Source of the DNA: Candidatus Magnetominusculus xianensis
GTDB lineage: Bacteria > Nitrospirota > Thermodesulfovibrionia > Thermodesulfovibrionales > Magnetobacteriaceae
Reading direction: 5' to 3'
Assembly (NCBI GenBank): GCA_001541255.1
Contig: LNQR01000066.1
Coordinates: 1-44,243 of the forward strand
Length of the DNA: 44,243 nt
A model generated the notes under the pieces. The model did not search any database. It was given only the letters and a program-made list of their open reading frames with translations, and was not told the DNA's origin. Within the stretch, counting starts at the first letter, position 1. Each line of letters starts with the position of its first letter. Positions 1-9,047 of this stretch are shown piece after piece. A program made the translations under genes and the position numbers.

Positions 1-192
1 ATGATCTAATTTCCTACCGTCTAATTCTCTCATCTTTTATCTTAACATTTTGCTTAATTTTATGTCTACTTACTTATACACTTATTAATAGCTCATGAAT
101 TAGAGCTGCCAGCTGCACTGCTTCGCCCAACTGATAGATTTAGTGAAGAATTAAAGCCTGATCCTTTCAATAATTTTGATGACGGCCTTGCT

Positions 193-501
193 GTGCTGGC
201 AATGGAACTGGATATTGTCATGCGTGGAAAAGGCTTGAAAAACCAGCTATTCGATATAAAAAACATAGATGATTATATTCGATGTATAATAGCCCTTGAC
301 CAGTTGGAATCTAAGTGCAAAAGTGCTGCAAATGTTAATAATACAATCGTTAAAACTAAAATCATTCTTCTTGCTGCCGTGCTTATCGATTGTTTAATTT
401 TTTCGAAGTATATAGGTGAAAGAAACTTCGTTGCAGCATTATTTTTATTTATAATACTATTAGTATTGCTTGTAATGTTTTATCGCGTGGCTGGGAAATA
501 A
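193..501 (+). CDS. Unrecognised small membrane protein, possibly 5'-truncated
   Basis: This 102-residue frame starts at a GTG. It has a soluble N-terminal part and two hydrophobic segments near the C-terminus (about residues 54-72 and 78-97), as expected for a small inner-membrane protein. The reading frame stays open upstream to position 58, after a stop at 55-57. That upstream part reads like real protein (LRPTDRFSEELKPD, then a DDGLAVL stretch), but it has no in-frame ATG, GTG or TTG. The gene may therefore have lost its original start, or may begin at an unusual codon. The region is AT-rich compared with the rest of the window and lies next to IS debris. I do not recognise the family. Confidence 0.45.
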   Translation: MLAMELDIVMRGKGLKNQLFDIKNIDDYIRCIIALDQLESKCKSAANVNNTIVKTKIILLAAVLIDCLIFSKYIGERNFVAALFLFIILLVLLVMFYRVAGK

Positions 502-653
502 TGATGCGTCGATTTAATCGATTAGTAGTTTTTGCATTGACGCTGTTGAGCCGGTAATTTTAGATATACTCCACTAATGCAATGAACTACTTCCTATAAG
601 GCTGGATGATATTGAGAAAAGATATGGCATGATATGTTATAATTAGAGTTAAG

Positions 654-1226
654 ATGATGTGGAAAAAAATAATAAATATCATAGATATGTCTATAACTGT
701 ATTGTTTTTGTCATTTTTCATATTATTCTTGTGTACTGCACTTTATATTATAGTTATATTAGACAGTTCGGAAAGAGAAGCATTTTATCCTATATTAAAG
801 CAATCGATATATCTAAGAGTGATACCGAATGATCTTCCACCTGATGTTACTGATATATATGTAAAATGTGATATGAAGAGAATCTATCCGTATCTGTTAC
901 GTTTTAACTTTTCATATATTTCACCGGAATGTAGAGAAGTTAATGAAAAATATGTTTTGTATCCTTATTCCATATTTTCACCTAACTGGTGGCCTAAAGA
1001 GTTAACAAGTACTACATCCTCGAAAAATATGACAATATTTAAATTATCACAATATTATATATTTTTATCTGCTTTTTTATCTGAAGAATTAACAAGCAAA
1101 GTATTCCCGAAAAATCGTACAAAATATAAATTTTATCAGTGCGATAGCATATTGTATAAAGATGGGATAACTGTGTATTATGCCATTGATTATAATGCTA
1201 AGACAGGATATTTTTGGCAGTTATAA
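654..1226 (+). CDS. Hypothetical protein with one N-terminal membrane anchor
   Basis: This encodes 190 residues with a single strong hydrophobic segment at about residues 12-36. The rest is a hydrophilic domain rich in Tyr, Ser and Lys that is probably outside the cytoplasm. No catalytic motif or family was recognised. The start is ATG at 654 or the adjacent ATG at 657. No clear Shine-Dalgarno sequence is present, but a TATAAT box (638-643) ends ten bases before the ATG. Base composition is markedly AT-rich (codons such as ATA and TTA dominate), unlike the genes from 1828 onward, which suggests horizontal acquisition together with the neighbouring IS remnant. Confidence 0.5.
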   Translation: MMWKKIINIIDMSITVLFLSFFILFLCTALYIIVILDSSEREAFYPILKQSIYLRVIPNDLPPDVTDIYVKCDMKRIYPYLLRFNFSYISPECREVNEKYVLYPYSIFSPNWWPKELTSTTSSKNMTIFKLSQYYIFLSAFLSEELTSKVFPKNRTKYKFYQCDSILYKDGITVYYAIDYNAKTGYFWQL

Positions 1227-1289
1227 TTGCAACCGATCAAGCACCTTGTATAACTCTTATAATGCCATAATAGTTATACAGTTATAGGA

Positions 1290-1702
1290 GTATTTACTTG
1301 ACAACTAAGGTTATGGATGTCCTGAGATATTCAATACGGATCAGGGTTCGCAATATACTGGTCGACTTTTCCGAATGTTCTCAAAAGCAATGGAATTCGT
1401 ATCAGCATGGACGGCAAAGGACGGGCAATGGATAATATAATGATAGAGCGTCTGTGGCGAACTGTAGAGTATGAAGAGGTTTATATAAAAGACTACGAAA
1501 CAGTCAGGAATTGACTGCCGCCCTTCGGAGCTACTTTGATTATTATAACAACGAACGCCCACATGCTACGTTCGACGACAAAACTCCTGCCGAGGTGTGA
1601 CGGCAATTATGAAGGCTGCTTAATGAATGGTTACAAAACCCTCATAGAGGGCTATATCTTAAATCCACTAAACAGTGGTATTGACATTTGGGGCCACCTT
1701 AT
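1290..1702 (+). mobile_element. Decayed IS3-family element (3' end of transposase)
   Basis: Three reading frames must be joined to read the C-terminal half of an IS3-type transposase. The pieces are a PEIFNTDQGSQYTG stretch (from about 1323), an ISMDGKGRAMDN...ERLWRTVEYEEVY stretch (about 1399-1500), and a YFDYYNNERPHATFDDKTPAEV stretch ending near 1601. These carry the second Asp (DQGSQ) and the Glu (ERLWRTV) of the DDE catalytic core. At least two frameshifts and the missing N-terminal half make it non-functional. About 100 bp of non-coding sequence follows and ends in a GGGGCCACCTTA stretch near 1702 that resembles an IS3-type terminus. The rest of 1227-1827 shows no gene. Confidence 0.8.
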
Positions 1703-1827
1703 GAAAACAGCTCTAAGGACTGTGGCATGAAGAATTTGGTGTCCACTATTGACATCACAGCTCAGAATATTATCATATCTGAGATACACGCATTGTTTAC
1801 ATAATTTCCACAACATGCGGCCAGCGG

Positions 1828-3888
1828 TTATGCGTTATATGTGATAAGATATACCCTGTGCAGGCCGCTGATGCCTTTTAGCTCGAACAGCCCTACGAGC
1901 CTGGAGTGAATCCCTTCCATTTTTGATGCCTCTTCGATAACGTGTTCCGTTACTAATACACGGTCAACCAACGGCAGTTCCTCTTTTGTTTTCATAGCGC
2001 CTTCCATTGGAATTAAATCTGCCCACTTAACACCCTCCACGCGAAACGTCATATTGGTTGCAACGCCAAGCCTGTCTCCTTTGGCGTCTATTCTCGTCTC
2101 ACCCTGATTTATGGCAAAGCGCAGTTGAATCCTTGCGGCTTCGTCCTCTACGGTCTTGTTGTGCGCGGCTATTTCCTTCAAAACGGTAAAGGCAAAACGA
2201 ACTGCATTAGGAACCTTTGGAAATGTTATTAAAAAACCATCGCCCGTACTTTTCATAAACCGGCTGCCCTCTTTTTTTACGATAGGCCGTACCTTGTCTG
2301 TCAGTGTCTTTGTAAGGTCAAGCGCAAACTGGTCGCCATACTTATTGGCTATGCCTGTGGAGTTGCATAAATCCAGGACAAGTATCGCCTCAGTTTGAAT
2401 AGACCCCTCGGGAAGCGCAAATCCCACCATTGTCCTCATCGTCTGCTGCTGTTGCTGCTGCGGTTTCCCCTCACCTGCCTTGAAAACCCTGCCTGTGAGC
2501 GCTTTAAGGGCGTTGACTGCCTCCAGGCGGACCTCCTCTTCGTCGTCATCAAGCATCTCCTTTAGTTTAGGGATTGTGTCGGGGTCTTTCAACTTGACAA
2601 GCGCCTTTAAGGCGCCTACCCTGACGCGTTTCTCACTATCGTCAAGCAGGATATACAACGGTTCAATAACCTCATGTCCGCCAATTGAGGCAAGCGCAGA
2701 CGGGATGACCCATTTTATCTCGCTGTCGTTAAGTACGGCGGAGAGGGCGGCGATTGCGCGTTTGTCCTTTAGCGTACCAAGCGCTGTTACTGCCTTTTCC
2801 CGTACCCACCAGTCGGCGTCGTTTAAGGTTGCAATCAGAGGCTCAAGGGCCGCAGGGTCGGCAGCTTTATTGAAGAACTCCACAGCACACCGTCTCATGT
2901 TTACATCATCGGAGTCCTTTAACATTTTAATGAAAAATTTGACGATATGCTCACCCTTTACCTCTGCAAGCGCATCTGTTGCAATTTGCCTTACCCACCA
3001 GTCTGAGTCTTTCATCGCCGCCACAAGGGACTCTGCCGTGCTTGGGTCTCTGATATTATTCAATACATCTACGGCACACCGTCTGACGTTTACGTCCTTG
3101 TCTCTCATAAGTTTGATGACATCAGGCACTATGCTTGCATCCGCAAGCTGGATGACGCATTCGGTGGACTTTTGTCTTATGACAAGGTCTACATCCTTCA
3201 ACAAGTAAAGCACTGCAGAGGCCGCCCTCTTGTCGCCAATTGCTGCCAGGGCGTCAAGTACGGTACGCTTCAATAGTGTGTCTTCCACCTGAAGTAATTG
3301 TGTCAGAGGGATAACGCTCTCCGGGTCTTTTAACTGTGCCAGCGCCCGTACTGCCTGAATACGCAGAGACAGAGATGTGTCTGAAAGGGCGCCGATTAAT
3401 AGTTTGGCTATGCCGGGGGCGTCTGTCTCCCCTAATATTCTTATTATTCCCTTTTTCTGCTCAGTGTCACTCTCCGCGTACATTGCCATAAGTCTGAGCA
3501 CACAGGCCTGACTCTTTAACGTACACAATATATCGACAGCGGCCATTCTGTAACTGCTGTCAGGGCTTCTTAGATAGTCAACCAACGGCTGGGCTGCCGC
3601 TTCTGCATATTTCTTTAAGATGAGTTCCTTTGCCGTCCTGCGTATTTCTTCCTGAGGGTCACCTATGAGCTGCAATATGTCAGGCATATAGTGGGTGTCG
3701 CATAGCCTGAAAAGTACCGCCTTTGCCCTTGTCTGATGAAGGCGTCTGTTACGGAAGGCATCTATTATACGTGTGTAGGCCTTTCTGCCATAAACTACAA
3801 GGGCTTCTACTGCCTTTGACTGGTCAGTTTCTGTCTTGGCTTCATTAAGCTCCGCTATTAGCTTCTTTATCTTTGAGCCTTCAAACAC
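1828..3888 (-). CDS. HEAT-repeat protein with C-terminal class III adenylate cyclase domain
   Basis: This encodes 686 residues with no signal peptide or membrane segment. About residues 1-470 are a run of roughly 31-residue HEAT/PBS-lyase-like helical repeats (for example the DSDWWVRQIATDALAEV type), a protein-interaction solenoid. A short Gln-rich linker (six Gln, about 477-482) joins it to a class III nucleotidyl cyclase domain (about 500-686). The two metal-binding Asp (D506 in LDLCNST, D550 in STGDG) and the transition-state Asn/Arg pair (N612, R616) are present. The adenine-selecting Lys546 and Asp605 are also in place, so cAMP is the predicted product. The gene lies downstream of a cNMP-binding protein on the same strand. 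I infer that a partner bound to the HEAT solenoid controls the cyclase. Confidence 0.88.
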   Translation of the reverse strand: MFEGSKIKKLIAELNEAKTETDQSKAVEALVVYGRKAYTRIIDAFRNRRLHQTRAKAVLFRLCDTHYMPDILQLIGDPQEEIRRTAKELILKKYAEAAAQPLVDYLRSPDSSYRMAAVDILCTLKSQACVLRLMAMYAESDTEQKKGIIRILGETDAPGIAKLLIGALSDTSLSLRIQAVRALAQLKDPESVIPLTQLLQVEDTLLKRTVLDALAAIGDKRAASAVLYLLKDVDLVIRQKSTECVIQLADASIVPDVIKLMRDKDVNVRRCAVDVLNNIRDPSTAESLVAAMKDSDWWVRQIATDALAEVKGEHIVKFFIKMLKDSDDVNMRRCAVEFFNKAADPAALEPLIATLNDADWWVREKAVTALGTLKDKRAIAALSAVLNDSEIKWVIPSALASIGGHEVIEPLYILLDDSEKRVRVGALKALVKLKDPDTIPKLKEMLDDDEEEVRLEAVNALKALTGRVFKAGEGKPQQQQQQTMRTMVGFALPEGSIQTEAILVLDLCNSTGIANKYGDQFALDLTKTLTDKVRPIVKKEGSRFMKSTGDGFLITFPKVPNAVRFAFTVLKEIAAHNKTVEDEAARIQLRFAINQGETRIDAKGDRLGVATNMTFRVEGVKWADLIPMEGAMKTKEELPLVDRVLVTEHVIEEASKMEGIHSRLVGLFELKGISGLHRVYLITYNA

Positions 3889-4067
3889 GATTTAGCCCGA
3901 TGCCGTTACGGTGCAGTTTATTACAGTGTAACAGCCGGCAGTGCCTGTGATATACAGACAATATTATACTAATAGCGCCGCCCGCCTTTGCTTTAGCAAG
4001 TTGTCCAACTCCCTCACCCCTTTCCAACACCCCTTTCCTATATCGCCGGCAGGCGTTTCATCTTATT

Positions 4068-4111
4068 AAATGGGCCGGCAAATGGGCCGGCAAATGGGCC
4101 GACAAATGGGC
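4068..4111 (+). repeat. 12-bp tandem repeat (about 3.7 copies)
   Basis: The unit AAATGGGCCGGC repeats at 4068, 4080 and 4092 (third copy with one change, GGC to GAC), followed by a partial unit at 4104-4111. It lies between the cNMP-binding gene and the cyclase gene, just after the stop of the former. The copies are near-identical and gap-free, so copy number may vary by slippage. Each unit contains GGGCC/GGCC, so some secondary structure in the intercistronic mRNA is possible. Confidence 0.85.
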
Positions 4112-4119
4112 ACAACATT

Positions 4120-4512
4120 TTACGACTGTTTCTTCAGCGCGTGATTCTCAGCAATCAGCTTCACTACCAGTGAGGATGTCGTTCGCAGCCGTTCTGCCAG
4201 GGTATAGAGTATATGGCGAAATTCCTCCGATGTCTTGTTTATTTCCTCTTCGAGAAAATCCTTGTCTATTAACCCAAGCTCTACATCCCCTACGGCAGTT
4301 GCCGAGGCAGAGCGCGGCTGCCTGTCCAGAAAGCTCATCTCACCAAAAAAATCACCTTTTTCCAATACTGCTATGTGGAGATTCTCCTTGTCCATCTTCT
4401 TAGTGATACGAACCTTGCCGGAGATTACCAAATATGTGCCCTCGCCGTAGCCGCCCTCTTTAATTATCACCTGTCCATCTTTATATGTTTCTTTTACGGC
4501 TATCCTTCTCAT
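4120..4512 (-). CDS. Single-domain cyclic nucleotide-binding protein
   Basis: This 130-residue protein is almost entirely one CRP/PKA-type cyclic nucleotide-binding domain. The phosphate-binding cassette is intact at residues 56-71 (FGEMSFLDRQPRSASA), with Glu58 and Arg67 in the positions that contact ribose and cyclic phosphate. No winged-helix DNA-binding domain follows, only about 40 residues of helix, so it is not a CRP-type transcription factor. It more likely works through protein contacts. It is the first gene of a minus-strand pair with the HEAT-cyclase 231 bp downstream, which suggests it senses the nucleotide that enzyme makes. Confidence 0.88.
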   Translation of the reverse strand: MRRIAVKETYKDGQVIIKEGGYGEGTYLVISGKVRITKKMDKENLHIAVLEKGDFFGEMSFLDRQPRSASATAVGDVELGLIDKDFLEEEINKTSEEFRHILYTLAERLRTTSSLVVKLIAENHALKKQS

Positions 4513-4574
4513 TTCTTTTGTTGACCCCTTATATTTATTAGCAATTTACATTAAAAGAGTATATCATATAGTAG

Positions 4575-4603
4575 TGGAAAATTAAAATACTAATTGATAT
4601 AAT
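4575..4603 (+). promoter_or_regulatory. Possible sigma70 promoter for ndh
   Basis: A perfect TATAAT (4598-4603) lies 17 bp after a weak TGGAAA (-35 position, 4575-4580) in the divergent gap between the cNMP-binding gene and ndh. Transcription would start about 37 bases before the GTG at 4647. The -35 match is poor, so this is tentative. Confidence 0.4.
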
Positions 4604-4646
4604 ACCACATATGAGAAACACAAACCCCAATACTGAAGAATAAGGC

Positions 4647-5915
4647 GTGAGACCCCGCGTTGTGATAGCCGGAGGAGGCTTTGGCGGGCTTTGGGCAGCC
4701 AGAACTCTTGCCAATCAGCCCGTTGATGTTATCCTTGTTGATAGGAATAACTATCACACTTTTTTACCACTGCTCTATCAGGTAGCAGCGGCTGAACTTG
4801 AGCCTGAAGATATTGCATACCCAATAAGAAGTATTTTGCGAAAATTCCCTAACGTCAGATTCGTCCTCGCCGACATCAAACGAATTGATTTAGGCAAGCG
4901 TGTCCTCTACAGCTCTGATTATGCCATAACCTATGATTATCTGATTCTTGCTACCGGAAGCACCACTCAGTTTTTCGGCATACCGGGTGCTGCTGAGTAC
5001 TCATTTCAACTGAAGACCCTTGAGCAGGGCATAGCCCTGAGAAATCACATCCTGCGCTGTTTCGAGTATGCCTCAAGAAAAATAGACGACGCAAAAAGAC
5101 AGCAGCTTCTCACATTTACCATTGTAGGAGGCGGCCCTACGGGGGTGGAATTTGCCGGTGCACTTGCTGAACTCATACACGGCCCGCTCAAAAAAGACTA
5201 TCCATCGATTGACTTCGATTATGTAAAAGTCGTTGTCATCGAGGCTGCCAACAGTGTTCTGATCACATTCCCTAAGACGCTGCGCGACTATGCCCTCGAT
5301 AGATTATACCGCATGAAGGTCAATGTCATGCTTGAGACATTGGTGGAGAAGGTCATGCCTCAGACCGTTCATCTCAAAGACAAGAATATTTTGCCCACAG
5401 AGACCGTTATCTGGACTGCCGGTATTTGTGCAGACCCGATTACTGAGGGCTGGGGGTTTTCAACAGCCCGAGGCGGCCTCCTCATGGTGCTGCCCACGCT
5501 TGAAATCGAAGGACACGAAGAGATATATGTCGTCGGAGACCTCTCTTCAATAGAAGACACCAGACGCCAGCTCCCTATGACCGCCCCTGCAGCGGTTCAA
5601 CAAGGCATACATGCCGCTAATAACATACTAAATAAACTGACAGGCAGACCACAAAGCCCCTTTATATATAAGGACAAGGGGGCAATGGTTACAATCGGGC
5701 GCAACACTGCCGTAGCACAAATAGGCAAAAGGTCTTTTACCGGATTTTTCGCATGGATTCTATGGCTTATTGTCCAGTTGATTAACTTAATAGGGTTTCG
5801 CAACCGCCTGATGGTGTTAATCAACTGGTCAATCGATTATCTGTTATTTGAGCGGGCAATCCGGCTGATTCTGCCGTTAAGAAAGCAGCCTCAACCGCCG
5901 CGAAATCAGACTTGA
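4647..5915 (+). CDS. ndh: Type II NADH dehydrogenase (NDH-2), FAD-dependent
   Basis: This 422-residue flavoprotein should pass electrons from NADH to quinone at the cytoplasmic face of the membrane without pumping protons. The FAD-binding Rossmann motif is at the N-terminus (VVIAGGGFGGLWAA), and the NDH-2 signature FLPLLYQVAAAELEPEDIAYPIR follows at about 41-63. A second Rossmann motif for NADH is near residues 155-170 (TIVGGGPTGVEFAGAL). The FAD-ribityl segment EEIYVVGDLSS lies near 290. Hydrophobic stretches at the C-terminus (about 355-410) fit membrane attachment. The start is GTG at 4647; no upstream alternative fits the Rossmann N-terminus. Its TGA overlaps the TTG start of the next gene, so it is translationally linked to the GT-C genes. 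Confidence 0.9.
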   Translation: MRPRVVIAGGGFGGLWAARTLANQPVDVILVDRNNYHTFLPLLYQVAAAELEPEDIAYPIRSILRKFPNVRFVLADIKRIDLGKRVLYSSDYAITYDYLILATGSTTQFFGIPGAAEYSFQLKTLEQGIALRNHILRCFEYASRKIDDAKRQQLLTFTIVGGGPTGVEFAGALAELIHGPLKKDYPSIDFDYVKVVVIEAANSVLITFPKTLRDYALDRLYRMKVNVMLETLVEKVMPQTVHLKDKNILPTETVIWTAGICADPITEGWGFSTARGGLLMVLPTLEIEGHEEIYVVGDLSSIEDTRRQLPMTAPAAVQQGIHAANNILNKLTGRPQSPFIYKDKGAMVTIGRNTAVAQIGKRSFTGFFAWILWLIVQLINLIGFRNRLMVLINWSIDYLLFERAIRLILPLRKQPQPPRNQT

Positions 5916-7501
5916 CAGTCCAAACACGACATAGTTTAATTGCTATTTACGCCATTGTCATTGTATTTGCTGCAGCCACGCTTTTTTCCAATCTTGGCAA
6001 CAGGCTCCTCTGGGGAGATGAGGCAACCACCGCTCTATTAGCCGAAAGCATAACAAAACATGGACTGCCAAAGGTCTCTGACGGTAAAAACCTGATAACC
6101 TATATCGGGACAGAGCTGGACTCTAATAAAGCCCAGGTCTGGACTTGGGCTCCATGGACTGGAGAGTATCTTGCGGCTGCATCTTTTTTCCTGTTTGGCA
6201 AGTCAACTGCCACGGCACGACTGCCGTTTACTTTTGTTGGTCTTTTCTGTGTCATTATATTCGCCCGCTTAGTGTATAAAATATATGAAAGTCATGAGAC
6301 GGCAATTATGGCAGCTCTGTGCCTTGTTACATCGGAGTTGTTTATCCTCCATGTGCGCCAATGCAGGTACTATTCAGTCGTGATATTTGCCGAGATTTGG
6401 CTCATCCTGGGGCTTTACCATCTTTTCACAGGGCGCGCCAGGCGCGGTACCATTCATATGTCAATGGCACTTGCCTTGATGTTTTACTGCAACTACATTA
6501 TTATCATAGGAAATATCATTGCCATCGTATTTACCACAATCCTCGTACACGAACGCCGCAAATACCTATGGCGTTATATACTCTCAGGATTTGCGGCGTT
6601 TACGTTAATGGCAGCGCCTTGGATACTTTACGCAAAGCCGTGGACCCAAGCCGGACAGGTCAATAGCAGGCTCTATATTCCAAAACTCCATTACTACGCA
6701 GTTGAGATTAATTTTCACATGTTTCCATTTGTGTTGTTATTAATCCCTGTCGGGTACTTTATTTTCAAGGGCCGCTCCCTCCACATCTCATCAGGGAAAA
6801 CGCCTGCTCAAAGAGACCTGGAACTTTTCTTGTGGATTTTAATACCATGTCAGCTTGTGATCATTTCGGTGGCGCCGGGGCTGTTTGTACGTTATTTTAC
6901 ACATCTTATCCCTGTGTTTTGTATCCTTCAGGCCATGTTGCTTACAAGATATATCAGGCCCATGCTCCCTCGTTATGCCCTTGTCGGGCTTCTCTGCTTT
7001 ACCAATCTTTTATCTATGCTTGGATTGTATTTTTTTCAATATGGCCACAAACCAGCCTTCCCTGTAATTAATCTGATGCGTTCTATTGCCACACCATACA
7101 CAAGCAGGCTGGATGATGTTGTTGCGTTTCTTAAAAAGGAGGCCGCCCCGGGCGAATCCATTTTGGTATATGACTCTGAGTTCCCCCTGATATTCTACAC
7201 TGATATGCAGGTAATCGACGGCAGATTTACCTATGGTAAGACTGTGAGGCCGGACTGGTTTTTCCCGATTGGCCCGTCATGCGTATTTGATATGAAACCA
7301 GACAGCATCCCCGAGGATTTATCAAATGACTTCACCCCGGTTGAGATTGAAGTCCATAAAACTAAAAGGTCTGGCAGCATCGGCGACCCCGACAAATATG
7401 AATACTTCACCGCCACTGACAAAGAAAAATTCGTCATATATAAAAGAAAACCGGAGACCCGGAGACCCCGGAGACAAAGTGAAATCCTCAATAAACACTA
7501 G
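5912..7501 (+). CDS. GT-C membrane glycosyltransferase (GT39/ArnT-like), copy 1 of 3
   Basis: This 529-residue multi-pass membrane protein resembles the ArnT/PMT (GT39) class, which moves a sugar from a polyprenyl-phosphate carrier to an acceptor on the outer face of the inner membrane. The first periplasmic loop carries the acidic WGDEATTALLAE motif expected to hold the catalytic Asp. The FGKSTATARLPF and HVRQCRYYSV segments are shared with the next two genes. About ten hydrophobic helices are followed by a soluble C-terminal part of about 150 residues. The start is TTG at 5912, overlapping the ndh stop by four bases (TTGA). The last codons run through a small CCGGAGAC-type repeat. Donor and acceptor are unknown. 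Confidence 0.85.
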   Translation: MTVQTRHSLIAIYAIVIVFAAATLFSNLGNRLLWGDEATTALLAESITKHGLPKVSDGKNLITYIGTELDSNKAQVWTWAPWTGEYLAAASFFLFGKSTATARLPFTFVGLFCVIIFARLVYKIYESHETAIMAALCLVTSELFILHVRQCRYYSVVIFAEIWLILGLYHLFTGRARRGTIHMSMALALMFYCNYIIIIGNIIAIVFTTILVHERRKYLWRYILSGFAAFTLMAAPWILYAKPWTQAGQVNSRLYIPKLHYYAVEINFHMFPFVLLLIPVGYFIFKGRSLHISSGKTPAQRDLELFLWILIPCQLVIISVAPGLFVRYFTHLIPVFCILQAMLLTRYIRPMLPRYALVGLLCFTNLLSMLGLYFFQYGHKPAFPVINLMRSIATPYTSRLDDVVAFLKKEAAPGESILVYDSEFPLIFYTDMQVIDGRFTYGKTVRPDWFFPIGPSCVFDMKPDSIPEDLSNDFTPVEIEVHKTKRSGSIGDPDKYEYFTATDKEKFVIYKRKPETRRPRRQSEILNKH

Positions 7502-9047
7502 GCATATTGTCGTTTGCCTGGCTCTATTTGTATTTACTGCATACTTGCTCTTTTACAACATTGGCGGCAGACCGTTGTGGGGGGATGAGGCAGAGAGCGC
7601 CCTGCTTGCCGTTAATATCACAAAATATGGCCTGCCGGTAAACACTGACGGTAAAAACACGATTACCCTGTACGGCCAGAATGTCGATTCCAATGAAAAC
7701 CACATATGGACATGGAGGCCGTGGCTTGGCGAGTACCTGATGGCGGCGTCCTTCTCTATTTTTGGCAAGTCAACCGCAGCCGCACGGCTTCCTTTTGCCA
7801 TAGTTGGGTTTATCTCCGTTTTTGCCCTTATGTTTTTGGTCTTTCGCATCTCCGGTGATTTCAACAAGGCCGTGCTTTCAACTCTTCTTTTTGCCGCATC
7901 AGAACTCTTTATCCTTCACGCCAGACAGGGGCGCTACTATGCGCTGATTATTTTTGGTCAGATATGGCTTATCTACGGGATTTACCTTGTGTTAAAACAG
8001 CCCGGTAAATGGTCCGGCATATTGTACGGCGCCGCCGCACTGTCAGTTCAGTTCTACTGTAACTATCTCGTAGTGCCCGGCAATGTCATTGCCATAGGGA
8101 TTTGGGCAGTCCTTATGCGCCGCCGCTACAGCGGGATTTTGCACCGGCTTGGACTAGTCTTTCTCCTGTTTGTATTGACCAGCCTGCCGTGGCTTTTATA
8201 CGCGAGACCGTGGCGTCAGGGGTCTTACGCGGGGGGGGTGAATTTCTTACAGGGGGCGCTGGTTTATTCAAAGGAGATACACTTTCATGTCTTTCCGGTT
8301 ACTTTACTGTTACTGCCAGCTTGTTTTTACATTTATCATCGGGTCAGAGGTGTTACTGCCGCTTCTGAAGAAACGCCCATTGAGGCCGACCCCATTGAGA
8401 TAGATATAGTGAAGCTACTTTGGCTTATCGTACCGTTACAGGTGCTTATTCTGTCGTTTGGGCCGGGGCAGAATCTGCGTTATATAACCCCGTTATTACC
8501 AGTGTTTGCAATTATAGAAGCCGGTCTGTTAATGAGATACATAAAACCTGCCATATTACGCGCCGCTTTAACAATAGTGCTGCTGGCTTCCAACTTCGCG
8601 GCCTACCCGTTTGACCACATACACGAGGCGCGGCTGACCGTCGTAAATCTGATTCGCAGCATAGCAACTCCCTATACCAACCGGCTTGCAGACGTTGTGG
8701 CGTTCCTTAAAAATGATGGCTTACCCGGTCAGTCGGTCTTTGTCTTCGACCCTGAGTTTCCGCTTATTTTTTATACTGATATGAATATCATCGACGGGCG
8801 TATATCTAATAGTTTTTCTGCTGATAAGCTGCCTGACTGGGTATTTCCAGTAAGTGCATCGGGTATCTTAGGGGAGAGCGCCATTGCCACTTCTGAGGTC
8901 ATACACAAATACTACGACGCCGTTACAATTTCTGTCCACAATTCAAGCAGGATGGGGAATGCACCCGAGCCGGACATTTACGAATACTTCACCAACCATG
9001 ATATTGTCCCAATGACCGTATATAAACGCAAGGCTGTGGCGGGATAA
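7479..9047 (+). CDS. GT-C membrane glycosyltransferase (GT39/ArnT-like), copy 2 of 3
   Basis: This is a 522-residue paralogue of its two neighbours with the same order of features: WGDEAESALLAV in the first loop, FGKSTAAARLPF, HARQGRYYAL, about ten membrane helices and a soluble C-terminal domain containing a FDPEFPLIFYTDMNIIDGR stretch. I place the start at GTG 7479, preceded by GGAG five bases upstream. The frame continues back to 7326 but that part is low-complexity and reads over the previous gene. The start lies 23 bp inside copy 1, so translation is coupled. Compared with copies 1 and 3, the Cys of the HVRQCRYY segment is Gly here. Confidence 0.85.
   Translation: MKSSINTRHIVVCLALFVFTAYLLFYNIGGRPLWGDEAESALLAVNITKYGLPVNTDGKNTITLYGQNVDSNENHIWTWRPWLGEYLMAASFSIFGKSTAAARLPFAIVGFISVFALMFLVFRISGDFNKAVLSTLLFAASELFILHARQGRYYALIIFGQIWLIYGIYLVLKQPGKWSGILYGAAALSVQFYCNYLVVPGNVIAIGIWAVLMRRRYSGILHRLGLVFLLFVLTSLPWLLYARPWRQGSYAGGVNFLQGALVYSKEIHFHVFPVTLLLLPACFYIYHRVRGVTAASEETPIEADPIEIDIVKLLWLIVPLQVLILSFGPGQNLRYITPLLPVFAIIEAGLLMRYIKPAILRAALTIVLLASNFAAYPFDHIHEARLTVVNLIRSIATPYTNRLADVVAFLKNDGLPGQSVFVFDPEFPLIFYTDMNIIDGRISNSFSADKLPDWVFPVSASGILGESAIATSEVIHKYYDAVTISVHNSSRMGNAPEPDIYEYFTNHDIVPMTVYKRKAVAG

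Noticed and set aside
2480..3208. A 242-codon open frame on the plus strand inside the HEAT-cyclase gene
   Set aside because: It is antisense to a clear gene and its Ser/Thr-rich translation is the mirror of the HEAT codons. No ribosome-binding site or family match supports it.
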